Source: Bog-756 sp963828385
Lineage (GTDB): Bacteria > Actinomycetota > Acidimicrobiia > Acidimicrobiales > RAAP-2
Assembly (NCBI GenBank): GCA_963828385.1
Contig: CAWHEF010000002.1
Location: 2,046,001 to 2,110,000, forward strand
Reading direction: 5' to 3'
DNA: 64,000 bases
The notes beneath the pieces were generated by a model that searched no databases, had not been told where the DNA came from, and was given only the letters and a program-made list of their open reading frames with translations. The translations under genes and the position numbers were made by a program. Each line of letters opens with the position of its first letter. Position 1 is the first letter of the stretch. Below, piece by piece: positions 8,700-16,912 of the stretch.

Positions 8700-9602
8700 A
8701 TGCGCATTTTGATCTGCAACGACGACGGCGTGTTCGCGCCGGGGATCGCGGCGCTGGCTCGTGGCCTCGAAAGCTCCTTGGGCGACGGGCACGAGCTGAC
8801 CGTGGTCGCCCCCTTGACCGACCACAGTGGGGCGAGCGCAGCGGTCGGTGCGGTCTACGGCCGGGAGTCGATCCCCTTCGAACAGGTGGAACTGGCCGGA
8901 TTGCCAGATGTGCCGGTCTTCGGGATCGACGGACCTCCGGCGATGGCGGCCATTCTCGCCTGCATCGAGGCATTCGGACCGAGGCCCGATCTCGTCGTCT
9001 CGGGTGTCAACCACGGGATCAACGCTGGTCGTTCGGTGATGCACTCCGGTACCGTGGGGGCGGCCTTGACCGCTGCACAATTCGGGGTCCCGGGGTTGGC
9101 AGTGAGCATCGCTTGGAGCGACGGCCCCGTACCGTGGGAGACCCCGGTCAGCCTGGCCTGCCGGATCGTTCCCACGGTGATGTCCCTGCCCCCGGCGACG
9201 GTGCTGAACCTGAACACGCCGGCGGTCCCGATCGAGGAGCTGCGCGGGCTGCGCCAGGCCGGGATCGGCACATCCGGACTGATCCGGTCCGTCCGAACCG
9301 ACGGGGTCGCTCCACCGTCTCGAGCCAACGATGGCGCAGCCTCCGGCGTCGTGACCCTCGCGCTCCGCGGGGGAGGCACTGCCGAGGACCGCAAGGCTGA
9401 GCGATCGGAGCTCGACGAGGACTCGGACGCAGCGTTGCTCGCCGACGGATGGGCCACGCTGACGGCGGTGGCCGGAGTCCGGGAGGACGTCTCAGAGCGC
9501 GGCCGGTCGGCGCTCCAAGCTGCCCTCGCCACCTTCTCCCCGTCCCCCGTCCCCGTCCGCCATCCCCGAACCCTGACCGGACGAAGCCGAAGCGACGTGT
9601 AA
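8700..9602 (+). CDS. surE: SurE-family 5'/3'-nucleotidase
   Basis: SurE is a metal-dependent survival-protein phosphatase acting on nucleoside monophosphates. ATG 8700 gives MRILICNDDGVFAPGI, with the NDDG metal site at residues 7-10 exactly where the family has it. VVAPLTDHSG and VVSGVNHGINAG supply the other conserved loops. The upstream extension in the same frame is not family-like and is left out. A second, secreted SurE homolog lies at 58194-59042. It is followed after 17 bp by the nitrilase-type gene on the same strand. Confidence 0.92.
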   Translation: MRILICNDDGVFAPGIAALARGLESSLGDGHELTVVAPLTDHSGASAAVGAVYGRESIPFEQVELAGLPDVPVFGIDGPPAMAAILACIEAFGPRPDLVVSGVNHGINAGRSVMHSGTVGAALTAAQFGVPGLAVSIAWSDGPVPWETPVSLACRIVPTVMSLPPATVLNLNTPAVPIEELRGLRQAGIGTSGLIRSVRTDGVAPPSRANDGAASGVVTLALRGGGTAEDRKAERSELDEDSDAALLADGWATLTAVAGVREDVSERGRSALQAALATFSPSPVPVRHPRTLTGRSRSDV

Positions 9603-9619
9603 CCGGCCTACGCTGTGCC

Positions 9620-10510
9620 ATGCGCGTGGCGGCCGTCCAGACCACCGCCGGTCCGGACCGGACGGACAACCTCGAGATGGCGGCGACATTGGTCCACGAT
9701 GCGGTGGCAGACGGTGCCCGTCTCGTCGTGCTCCCCGAGTACTTCTCGGTAGCCGGAAGCCCCTCGGTCATGCGCGAACGAGCCGAGTCTCTGATCGGCC
9801 CCACGGTGACCTGGGCATCTGATCTGGCCCGCACGCTCGGCGTTCACCTAGTGGCCGGGACGTTCCCAGAACGGCCCGACCCATCGCTTGGATTCGGAGA
9901 GCGGCTGTGCAACACGAGCTGTCTCCTCGGACCGAGCGGGAATGCCCAAGCCGTGTACCGGAAGGTCCACCTGTTCGATTCCGATCTCGGCGGCTCCCGG
10001 TTCCGGGAATCAGCGACGTTCGCTCCGGGCCGCACGCTCAGTGTCTCCACTCTCGGGGTGAGCGATGGTCGAGGCAGCTCGGACACCGAGCTCGGCATGT
10101 CCATCTGTTACGACTTGAGGTTCCCCGAGCTGTACCGGATCCTCACCCTCCGCGGTGCCACCGTGATCTCCGTGCCTTCCGCCTTCACCGCTGCCACCGG
10201 AGCAGACCACTGGGAGCTGCTGGTCAGGGCCCGGGCCGTCGAGAACCAGGTCTTCATGATCGCCGCAGCACAGGTCGGAACCCCTCCATCCGGCATGCCG
10301 GACTGCTTCGGCCACTCGATGATCGTCGATCCCTGGGGGAAGGTGCTGGCCTGCAGGACGGACCAGAGCCCGGGCGTGGTGACAGCCGATCTCGACTTCG
10401 CCCGGCTGCGAGAGGTACGTGCACAACTGCCGGTGCTGGTGCATCGCCGGCCGGACGCCTACGGTTGGCCGCATGAGCACGGACAGCGGGAGATCCCGAC
10501 CGGCCGGTAG
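9620..10510 (+). CDS. Nitrilase-superfamily carbon-nitrogen hydrolase (Nit-like omega-amidase)
   Basis: The 296-residue enzyme has the catalytic triad Glu40 (LPEYF), Lys115 (YRKVHLFD) and Cys163 (SICYDLRFPELYR). FRES in the middle and GHSMIVDPWGKV near the end are typical of Nit1/Nit2 enzymes, which hydrolyse deaminated glutathione or omega-amides of keto acids; actinobacterial members are often annotated this way. Start ATG 9620 gives the usual MRVAAVQTT opening, while longer forms would overlap surE. Its last 38 bp overlap the start of the alpha/beta hydrolase, which suggests co-transcription. Confidence 0.9.
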   Translation: MRVAAVQTTAGPDRTDNLEMAATLVHDAVADGARLVVLPEYFSVAGSPSVMRERAESLIGPTVTWASDLARTLGVHLVAGTFPERPDPSLGFGERLCNTSCLLGPSGNAQAVYRKVHLFDSDLGGSRFRESATFAPGRTLSVSTLGVSDGRGSSDTELGMSICYDLRFPELYRILTLRGATVISVPSAFTAATGADHWELLVRARAVENQVFMIAAAQVGTPPSGMPDCFGHSMIVDPWGKVLACRTDQSPGVVTADLDFARLREVRAQLPVLVHRRPDAYGWPHEHGQREIPTGR

Positions 10511-11399
10511 GAGCGCCGTCGACTTGGGGGGCCTCGAATCACGCACCGATGATCTGCCGAAGGCTCCCTTCCAGGTAGGCACCGTCGCCCACGACGACGT
10601 CGAGCTCTACTACGAGGTCCACGGCTCCGGTCCGCGGGTGGTCGTCTTCATGCACGGCATCCTCATGGACTCGACCATGAACCGGCGGCTCGCCTCGGAC
10701 CTCGCCGCTTCGGGTTACCGGGTCGTCCTCCTCGATCTGCCCGGTCACGGTCACTCGTCACGACCGAGGCGAGCGTCCTATCACCGGGTGGACGTCTATG
10801 CCGATCACGTGATCGCCGTCTTGGACCATCTCGACATCGACCGGGCCGTGCTCGGGGGCGTCTCCCTCGGCGGCAACGTGAGCCTGCTGGCGGCGGCTCA
10901 GTATCCCGAGCGGGTCGAGGGACTGGTCATCGAGATGCCGGTGCTGGAGTCGGCCGTACCGGCGGCGGCCATCACGTTCGTCCCCATGCTGCTGGCCGTT
11001 CATTTCGCAACACCGGTCGTCCGTCGCACAGCGTCGTTCATCCGGCGCCTTCCGCGCACGGGCAACGACTCGGTGGACGTCGTCCTCAACTCCTTCTCCA
11101 GCGACCCCGACGAGGTTGCCGCCGTGCTCCACGGCGTCCTGGCCGGACCCATCGCCCCCACGGTGGACCAACGAGCGAGAATGGACGTCCCGGCACTGGT
11201 CATCGGCCACCCTGTCGACCGTCTCCATCCGTTCCACGACGCTGAGCAGCTGGCCCGCCGCCTTCCTCAAGGTCGCCTGGTGGAAGCGGGTTCGTTCCTC
11301 GAGCTCCGCCTGCACCCGGACCGCCTCACCTCCGAGATCGCCGGCTTCCTGACCACGGTGTGGCAGCGGCCCCCGGTTACCAGGCGCCGGGTGGGCTGA
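10473..11399 (+). CDS. Alpha/beta-fold hydrolase, copy 2 of a paralogous pair
   Basis: This is the counterpart of the hydrolase at 6002-6898, with the same HGILMDS oxyanion segment, GVSLGG nucleophile elbow, PAAAITFVPMLLAVHF cap piece and HPFHDAEQLARRLP C-terminal block. The N-terminal 35 residues (Ser/Arg/Gly rich) differ from copy 1. The chosen ATG lies inside the nitrilase gene; a later start cannot be excluded, because homology between the two copies begins only near FQVGTVAHDDVELYYEVHG. The four plus-strand genes from surE to here read as one unit. Confidence 0.85.
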   Translation: MSTDSGRSRPAGRSAVDLGGLESRTDDLPKAPFQVGTVAHDDVELYYEVHGSGPRVVVFMHGILMDSTMNRRLASDLAASGYRVVLLDLPGHGHSSRPRRASYHRVDVYADHVIAVLDHLDIDRAVLGGVSLGGNVSLLAAAQYPERVEGLVIEMPVLESAVPAAAITFVPMLLAVHFATPVVRRTASFIRRLPRTGNDSVDVVLNSFSSDPDEVAAVLHGVLAGPIAPTVDQRARMDVPALVIGHPVDRLHPFHDAEQLARRLPQGRLVEAGSFLELRLHPDRLTSEIAGFLTTVWQRPPVTRRRVG

Positions 11400-11413
11400 G
11401 GCGGGGCGTCCTC

Positions 11414-11851
11414 TCACTCCTCGGGGCTGTATCGGCGGTTCCGGTTCCGCTTCTGCTCGGACTGCTGGCGCTTGGAGGCCAGGCGACGTTCTACAGCGCG
11501 GCGCGACGGCCTCGTCCGGTGTCGCACCCGCTCGGCCCGGAGGGCGTCGGCCAGCCGCTCCTGCAACCGATCGAGGGCGACCTGTCGGTTCCTCCACTGG
11601 GATCGCTCTCCGTCGGACACGACCTTGACAAGGGGACCCAGCCGATGGAGGAGTCGCGCCCGCTGAACGGGCCCTAGCGAAGGTGAATGCTCGATGTCGA
11701 ACCGGACCTCGACCCTCGTGCTCACCTTGTTGGCGTGCTGACCTCCCGGCCTACCGCTGGGGCTGAACCTGAATTGCAGCTCGCCGACGGGAACGGTGAG
11801 CGAACCGGTGACCCGTATCCCGTCCCTTGCGCCTTCCGATCCCGCCATCAT
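11414..11851 (-). CDS. arfB: Peptidyl-tRNA hydrolase ArfB (YaeJ), ribosome rescue
   Basis: ArfB releases nascent chains from ribosomes stalled without a stop codon. The GGQ motif occurs as GRPGGQHANKV (GGQ at 36-38 from the first of two adjacent ATGs). The C-terminal tail is strongly basic (RRLASKRQQSEQKRNRNRRY), which in this family inserts into the empty mRNA channel. The length of 145 residues is right for ArfB and far too short for RF1/RF2. It is convergent with the upstream hydrolase, with 14 bp between stop codons. The ATGATG pair at 11851 and 11848 leaves the exact start open by one residue. Confidence 0.9.
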   Translation of the reverse strand: MMAGSEGARDGIRVTGSLTVPVGELQFRFSPSGRPGGQHANKVSTRVEVRFDIEHSPSLGPVQRARLLHRLGPLVKVVSDGERSQWRNRQVALDRLQERLADALRAERVRHRTRPSRRAVERRLASKRQQSEQKRNRNRRYSPEE

Positions 11852-11959
11852 GCCGAGCGGAGGTCTCGAGGCGGAAGCTCCCCCGTCCTGCGACGGACGC
11901 ACGCTTCCTCTGACCGGCTCACGACCAAACGCTACGCCAAGGCGCCCTACACTCATCGG

Positions 11960-12727
11960 ATGGCCGGACCGCCGCCGGGCTCCGAGGGGTCGGACCTTGC
12001 CTTCCACGGCCAGGTCGTGCTCGTCACCGGATCGTCCTCGGGCATTGGGGCCGCCACGGCGACCCGGTTCGCCTCCGTCGGGGCGACGGTCGTCGTGAAC
12101 TCGTCGTCATCGGTGGAATCCGGCATCGCCGTTGCCGCCGAGCTCCCGGGTGCGTCCTACGTCCAAGGCGATATCAGCGACCCGACGCAGGCCCATGCCA
12201 TCGTGGACGAGGTCATTGCTCGTCACGGCGGGCTCGACGTCCTCGTCAACAACGCCGGGACCACCGCAGTGATCCCCCACGGCGACCTGGAAGCGGCATC
12301 AGCCGAGATCTGGCGTCGGATCTTCGACGTCAACGTGATCGGAACCTGGCAGGTGACGGTGGCGGCCGTCCCTCACCTGCGCCAATCCGACCGCGGCCAG
12401 GTCGTCAACGTGTCGTCGATCGCCGGTGAGCGTCCGACCGGGAGCTCGATCCCCTATGCCTGCTCGAAGGCGGCGGTCAGCCACATGACGAGGCTGCTCG
12501 CCAACGTCCTCGGACCGTCGGTGCGGGTCAACGCGGTTGCGCCCGGGCTGGTCGACACACCATGGACAGCCGACTGGGACGTCGTCCGCGCCTACGTGAA
12601 CACCCAGTCGCCTCTCCAGCGGTCCGCATCTCCTGACGACGTGGCCGAGGTCATCTTGAGCCTTGCCCGGTCCGCCTACGTGACAGGCGAGGTGGTGCTG
12701 GTCGACGGCGGCCTCCACCTCCGGTGA
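11960..12727 (+). CDS. Short-chain dehydrogenase/reductase
   Basis: The 255-residue classical SDR has cofactor motif TGSSSGIG at 23-30, NNAG at 97-100, catalytic Ser152/153, and Tyr166 with Lys170 in YACSK. The end VTGEVVLVDGGLHLR is the usual SDR C-terminus. VVVNSSSS after beta-2, with no acidic residue, suggests NADP(H) preference. It resembles 3-oxoacyl-ACP reductase (FabG)-like proteins, but the substrate is not evident. It is divergent from arfB, with 108 bp between the two starts for promoters. Confidence 0.88.
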   Translation: MAGPPPGSEGSDLAFHGQVVLVTGSSSGIGAATATRFASVGATVVVNSSSSVESGIAVAAELPGASYVQGDISDPTQAHAIVDEVIARHGGLDVLVNNAGTTAVIPHGDLEAASAEIWRRIFDVNVIGTWQVTVAAVPHLRQSDRGQVVNVSSIAGERPTGSSIPYACSKAAVSHMTRLLANVLGPSVRVNAVAPGLVDTPWTADWDVVRAYVNTQSPLQRSASPDDVAEVILSLARSAYVTGEVVLVDGGLHLR

Positions 12728-12784
12728 CCTGGCCGTCTCCGGGTCTTCTCCCACGCCGCGCCCGTCGTCGGCCGGCCGCCGCCG

Positions 12785-13333
12785 TCAGGCCGGATTTCGT
12801 TCCCAGTCGGCGCGGGTCAGCCTCCACACCCCGTGGGGTTCGGCGGGAAAGAACGAGAGCACCCGCTCTTCGACGAGTTCGAGACCCAGACGTCGTGCCA
12901 CCGCCTGCGAGGGCAGGTTGTCCGGGAGGATGACGCTGAAGATCTCGGACACGCCGATGGTCTCGAACGCATAGGCGATGGAGCGGGTCCCAGCCTCGGT
13001 GGCGAGTCCCTGACCCCGGTGGTCGGGGTGGAGCACCCAACCCACCTCGAGCCCGGGCCAGTCGGGGTATTCGGGACGGTGGAGCCCGGCACGGCCCGCC
13101 AGCTGGCCGCCCGACCGCAGGGTGACCGCCCAATGACCCGATCCGCGGAGCTCCCATTGACCCTGCCAGAAGGCCATGCTGCTCCAAGCGTTCGAGCGCG
13201 AATAGCGCTCCGGGAGGCGGAGCGACCGTCTCACGTCGGGAGTGGCCATGAGCGCCGAATAGGCGTCGAGGTCGGAATCGACGAAGGGACGCAGTACCAA
13301 CCGCTCGGTCGAGAGCGTCGGGCACGCCGTCAT
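12785..13333 (-). CDS. GNAT-family acetyltransferase (RimJ/RimL type)
   Basis: The 182-residue protein opens LSTERLVLRPFVDSDLDAYSALM, the typical start of the RimJ/RimL-like branch. The acetyl-CoA motif is GWVLHPDHRGQGLATEA, followed by LPDNLPSQAVARRLGLEL. Members acetylate N-terminal or side-chain amines of proteins or small molecules. The substrate is unknown. It is convergent with the SDR and lies 70 bp downstream of the OsmC gene on the same strand. Confidence 0.87.
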   Translation of the reverse strand: MTACPTLSTERLVLRPFVDSDLDAYSALMATPDVRRSLRLPERYSRSNAWSSMAFWQGQWELRGSGHWAVTLRSGGQLAGRAGLHRPEYPDWPGLEVGWVLHPDHRGQGLATEAGTRSIAYAFETIGVSEIFSVILPDNLPSQAVARRLGLELVEERVLSFFPAEPHGVWRLTRADWERNPA

Positions 13334-13403
13334 CGACGATGCCGGTCCGCCCGTTCGCAGGCGGATCCCGGCAGGGTCGGCTGTGTTCCGATTCCGAAAC
13401 GAG

Positions 13404-13844
13404 TCACTGGAACGTGGTTTCGATGGAGACAGCCTTGCGCAGGGTCCTCGTCACGGGAGTTCGCTCAGCGATCTCGCTGATCCGGGCCCGCTGCTCGTCG
13501 GTGAGATCACCGTTGACCTTGACGGTGCGCTCGATCCGTTCGACCTTGTCGGCTCCGTCCCCCACGCGGAGCAGCTGAGCCCGAACGGTCACCTCGCCGA
13601 TGTCCCAGCCCTTCCGATTCGTGTACATGCGGAGCGTGGCCGACGTGCACTGGGCCAGTGCCGCCAGCAGGAGCTGGTAGGGCCCGGGACCCTCGTCGTC
13701 GCCTCCTATCTCGGGTCCCTCGTCGACGATGAAGCGATGACGACCGGCGCGGACCTCGCCGCGGTACCCGGCGGTGCTCGTGATCGACACCAGTGCTATC
13801 GCCTGTTCGCCTTCTACCGGCTCGGCCTTGGTGGTGCGTCTCAT
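13404..13844 (-). CDS. OsmC-family protein with only the first reactive cysteine
   Basis: OsmC/Ohr proteins detoxify organic hydroperoxides through two cysteines. The first is present (Cys66 in LLLAALAQCTSATLRMY). The second normally occurs in a CPV.RTL segment; here that reads RTPVTRTL with Thr in place of Cys. This matches the YhfA/OsmC-like subgroup whose chemistry is not settled. The 146-residue length is standard. It is divergent from the methyltransferase-Mug gene. Confidence 0.87.
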   Translation of the reverse strand: MRRTTKAEPVEGEQAIALVSITSTAGYRGEVRAGRHRFIVDEGPEIGGDDEGPGPYQLLLAALAQCTSATLRMYTNRKGWDIGEVTVRAQLLRVGDGADKVERIERTVKVNGDLTDEQRARISEIAERTPVTRTLRKAVSIETTFQ

Positions 13845-13926
13845 CCTGCCTTCGTATCACCGAATCGGCGCGAAACGCACCGTCGACTTCCGACCGGGGA
13901 AGGATCGCCGAGAATAGGATCGACCC

Positions 13927-15004
13927 GTGGAGAGGCCGGTTACCGTCAACGACGTCGGAGGACCCGAACAGATGAACGTCCAGACGGCACCGGACCCTCG
14001 AGACGTCAGGGAGCAGTCGGAACACGACGCCGTCCACAGGCCGGTGCGACTCGACCTCGGAGGCGAGACACGACGGCGCCCTTCCACTGGCGGCAGCTCG
14101 ACCATCGCGTTCGATGCCTCTTGGGGAACGCGTCGGGCACGACGGGGATCGGTTTCCCATGGGCCCTGCGTTCGGGGCGATGTCGAGCACCTGCCGTTCG
14201 CCCGCTGCTCGATCGGTGAGTCACGGTCGGGGACGGCGTACTCGCGAGTGCGCCGGGAACGGCTGCCACTCGCCCTCTGGGACCTGCACCGCGTGCTCGC
14301 GGTGGACGCGCCGCTCGCCGTCCAAGTCCCCGGGTGGGCGGAGCAAGATGACGCCCCGAACGGGGAAGGGGCCGCCGGGAACGACTTCCCGACGTGGACG
14401 GCTGATCGTCTGATCGACATCGTGGTCGGCGCCGGGTTCGACGTTGAGGCCGGGAAGGTGCACGCCTCCGGCGGGGGGGAGCTCCACCTGCGAGCCAGGC
14501 GCGCTCGGACGCTCGCCGACACCGTCGGCCCGGACATGCGCCTCCTCATCTGCGGGGTGAACCCGTCTTTCTACTCGGCAGACGCCGGTGTCGGCTATCG
14601 CGCGCCCGGGCAACCGTTTCTGGCCCGCCATGATGGCGGCACAGGTCGTGAGCAGAGATCGGGACGCCCTCGACGCGCTGGTTCGTCACCGGGTCGGGAT
14701 GACCGACTTCGCCAAGCGACCGACCCGCACGGCTGCTGAGATCTCGCCATCCGAGTATCGGCACGGCATCGATCGCATCGAGCGTCTGGCGGATTGGCTC
14801 CGACCCCGGGCGATCTGCTTCACCGGCCTCTCCGGCTGGCGGTCCGCCGTCAACCCGAAGGCCTCGGCCGGAGTGCAGCCGGAGACGATCGGCGGGAGCC
14901 CGGTCTACGTGGTGCCGTCGACGAGCGGCCTGAACGCCCGGACATCGCTGGATCAGCTGGCCGAGCACTTCCGGCTGGCTGGGGAGCTGGCCGACGGTCG
15001 GTGA
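13927..15004 (+). pseudogene. Methyltransferase-like domain fused to Mug/TDG uracil-DNA glycosylase, frameshifted
   Basis: Frame one (GTG 13927) encodes a degenerate class I methyltransferase-like region: GDVEHLPF, then LPLALWDLHRVLAVDAPL. It is followed by MRLLICGVNPSFYSADAGVGY, the Mug active-site loop GxNP. The rest of Mug (NRFWPAM, VGMTDFAKRPT, and VVPSTSGLNAR, the product-site motif) is in another frame ending at 15004. Dropping one C from the CCC at about 14605-14607 joins them as RAPGNRFWP. Such methyltransferase-Mug fusions occur in actinobacteria; Mug excises uracil or ethenocytosine from mismatches. It is either a true frameshift or an assembly error. The methyltransferase part looks short and may already be non-catalytic. 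Confidence 0.7.
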
Positions 15005-15029
15005 CCGGCTTGGGCGCCCGCCGTTCGGC

Positions 15030-16025
15030 TCACGTGGCCACGAGGACGACGACGAAGGCCACGTACCCGACGATGGTGGCAACCCCCAATCGACGGGTGA
15101 CCGCCCGCTGAGCGCACGCCACGACCAGCAAGAGCAACGTCGACGCCGCGAACCACACCGCCACCAACGTCTCCTGAGCGGAAGGGGCGGCTAGACCGAC
15201 GATCGTCGCCGGCAGCAGCAGCCCGATGACAACGTTGAGGGTGTTGCTGTGCAGCGCTTCGCTCAACACGGCCGCTCCTCGTCCCCGATGGGCGAGGTGG
15301 ACGGCGGCGACCACATTGGGAAGGCTCGTGACGGCAGCGAGCACGACGGCGCCGAGGACCAGCTCAGGGACGCCGAAGTGGCGACCCACTGAGGACGCCG
15401 ACCGTTCCATCACCACGCTTGCCACGATGACGACCACCACCGCCATGGCGGCCCCGGCTGCGTCCTTCGCATCCCCGGCCGGCGGATGCTGCCCGATGGC
15501 CAGCTCCAGCTCTTCTTCGCTCACCGCCGCCTTGACCCAAGCCAGGAGCCGACGGAAGACAGGCGGGTCTCCGAGCCACGGTGGGCTCGCCAACAGATAG
15601 ACCAGGAGAGCCAGCGCCCCGAGGGAGATTCCGAAACCCGGACCGGGAGCCAACGCGTCCTCGACGACGAGGACGCTGATCGCGGCGCTGATCATGGCCA
15701 CGATCCCGTTGAGCAGGACGACACGGCGATGGACACCGATTCCTCCGGCCACCAGGGTCCCGACCCCGAGCAGAGCAGCGAGGTTGAAGACGTTCGAGCC
15801 GAGGATCACCCCGATACCCAGGTTGCGCTGGTGCGCGACCACGGCGCTGATGGCTGAGGTGATCTCGGGAGCGTTGGCGGCGAGGGCCGTGACGAGACCG
15901 AGGAGTGCCTCGGACAGCCCGAACCGTTCACCCAAGCGCTCGAGCCGTGCGACCAGCATCCAGCTCGCCGCCAGGCTGAATGCAGCACCCAACACCGCCG
16001 TCCCGATGTCCAAGGAGATGGGCAT
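15030..16025 (-). CDS. CaCA-family sodium/calcium exchanger-like membrane protein
   Basis: The 331-residue integral membrane protein has two inverted alpha repeats. The first is LVTALAANAPEITSAISAV followed by GSNVFNLAALLG. The second is VLAAVTSLPNVVAAVHLA followed by SNTLNVVIGL. Around ten hydrophobic segments are visible, with an acidic cytoplasmic loop (SEEELELAIG) between the halves. CaCA proteins exchange Ca2+ or another cation for Na+ or H+. The acidic residue of the first repeat is kept (PEIT), but the second repeat has PNVV where canonical exchangers carry an acidic residue, so ion choice may differ. It is convergent with the Mug gene. Confidence 0.83.
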   Translation of the reverse strand: MPISLDIGTAVLGAAFSLAASWMLVARLERLGERFGLSEALLGLVTALAANAPEITSAISAVVAHQRNLGIGVILGSNVFNLAALLGVGTLVAGGIGVHRRVVLLNGIVAMISAAISVLVVEDALAPGPGFGISLGALALLVYLLASPPWLGDPPVFRRLLAWVKAAVSEEELELAIGQHPPAGDAKDAAGAAMAVVVVIVASVVMERSASSVGRHFGVPELVLGAVVLAAVTSLPNVVAAVHLAHRGRGAAVLSEALHSNTLNVVIGLLLPATIVGLAAPSAQETLVAVWFAASTLLLLVVACAQRAVTRRLGVATIVGYVAFVVVLVAT

Positions 16026-16114
16026 CGATCAGTCGAGTCCGCGCCCGTCGACCATCGACGGACACGACGGTGGGCCCGACCCGGCGCCCTCGACGATCCG
16101 TTGGCGGCGGCCGT

Positions 16115-16537
16115 TCAAGCGGCCCAGGGACCCACGCCGGCGACTCGCTCGGGGGTAACCCGCACGACGTAGCCCAGCGTCGGGTCGTCGGTACCCGGGA
16201 AGACGACCTCGGGGCCGAGATAGACCCGGGCCAGGGACTGGAGCAGCGGGGCGGCTCCGCCTTCCACCACCCGGGCGCGGCCGTTCACGACGAGATAGTT
16301 GTCGAGGCCCCTGTCGTCCCGTCCCTCGGCTTCGATCGAGATCGCCACCCGCGGGTCCCGCTGCAGGTTCACGACCTTGCGCCATGCCCCCATGTGCCCG
16401 GACACGATGTCGTCCCCGTCGACACCCACCCACACGAGCGAGACCTGTGGCCTTCCGTCTGGCTCGAGCGTCACCATGTGACCAGGTCGGCCGGCCGTGA
16501 CCACCTCTCTCACCGCCGCCGTCAGCAGGGCGCTCAC
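16115..16537 (-). CDS. PPOX-class (split-barrel) flavin or F420-dependent protein
   Basis: The 140-residue single-domain split barrel contains GHMVTLEPDGRPQVSLVWVGVDGDDIV and RKVVNLQRDPRVAISIE, the pattern of PPOX-class F420-dependent enzymes of actinobacteria. Those enzymes reduce biliverdin-like or other unsaturated substrates with F420H2. Use of F420 rather than FMN is inferred from family resemblance. It is upstream of, and co-directional with, the CaCA gene. The first ATG/GTG in frame was kept. Confidence 0.85.
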   Translation of the reverse strand: MSALLTAAVREVVTAGRPGHMVTLEPDGRPQVSLVWVGVDGDDIVSGHMGAWRKVVNLQRDPRVAISIEAEGRDDRGLDNYLVVNGRARVVEGGAAPLLQSLARVYLGPEVVFPGTDDPTLGYVVRVTPERVAGVGPWAA

Positions 16538-16615
16538 CCTGTAAACCCCGTCCTGGTCACGAGCACGAACGCTAGCGGTCAGGCCCGGAGGGATACGAGC
16601 ACCGGCTGGTAGAGG

Positions 16616-16873
16616 TCAGCCCGCCTTCTCCTCATCGGGAATGGCGTCGTACCACTGGCACCACCAGTCGGCACCGACCAGGATCCGGAGCTTTTGGTGC
16701 CAGCAGTAGGAGATGTCCTTGTATGGTTCGAGGTAGTAGCGGCAGTTCTCGCACTGCTCGTTGTTGTAGGGCTTCCCCTTCAAGACGGCGTTGTCGGCGA
16801 GATGCCGGAGCTCGATCGACAGCTTCTCGTCGATCTCCTTCGGTTCGGGTTCTGGGATCTCGTAGTCGGCCAT
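16616..16873 (-). CDS. Small four-cysteine protein, HiPIP-like
   Basis: The 85-residue protein has an acidic, charged N-terminal half and a compact cysteine half. The cysteines are at 41, 44, 57 and 72 (C-x2-C-x12-C-x14-C), with WWCQWYDAI around the last. High-potential iron-sulfur proteins have a similar C-x2-C-C-GWC arrangement, with aromatic residues shielding a 4Fe-4S cluster, so an iron-sulfur or zinc role is plausible. There is no signal peptide, whereas classical HiPIPs are exported. It stands between the PPOX and thiolase-like genes on the same strand. Function is not established. Confidence 0.75.
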   Translation of the reverse strand: MADYEIPEPEPKEIDEKLSIELRHLADNAVLKGKPYNNEQCENCRYYLEPYKDISYCWHQKLRILVGADWWCQWYDAIPDEEKAG

Positions 16874-16912
16874 GGCTAGAAGATACCCCGCAGCGGATCG
16901 AGTCGGATCGGC

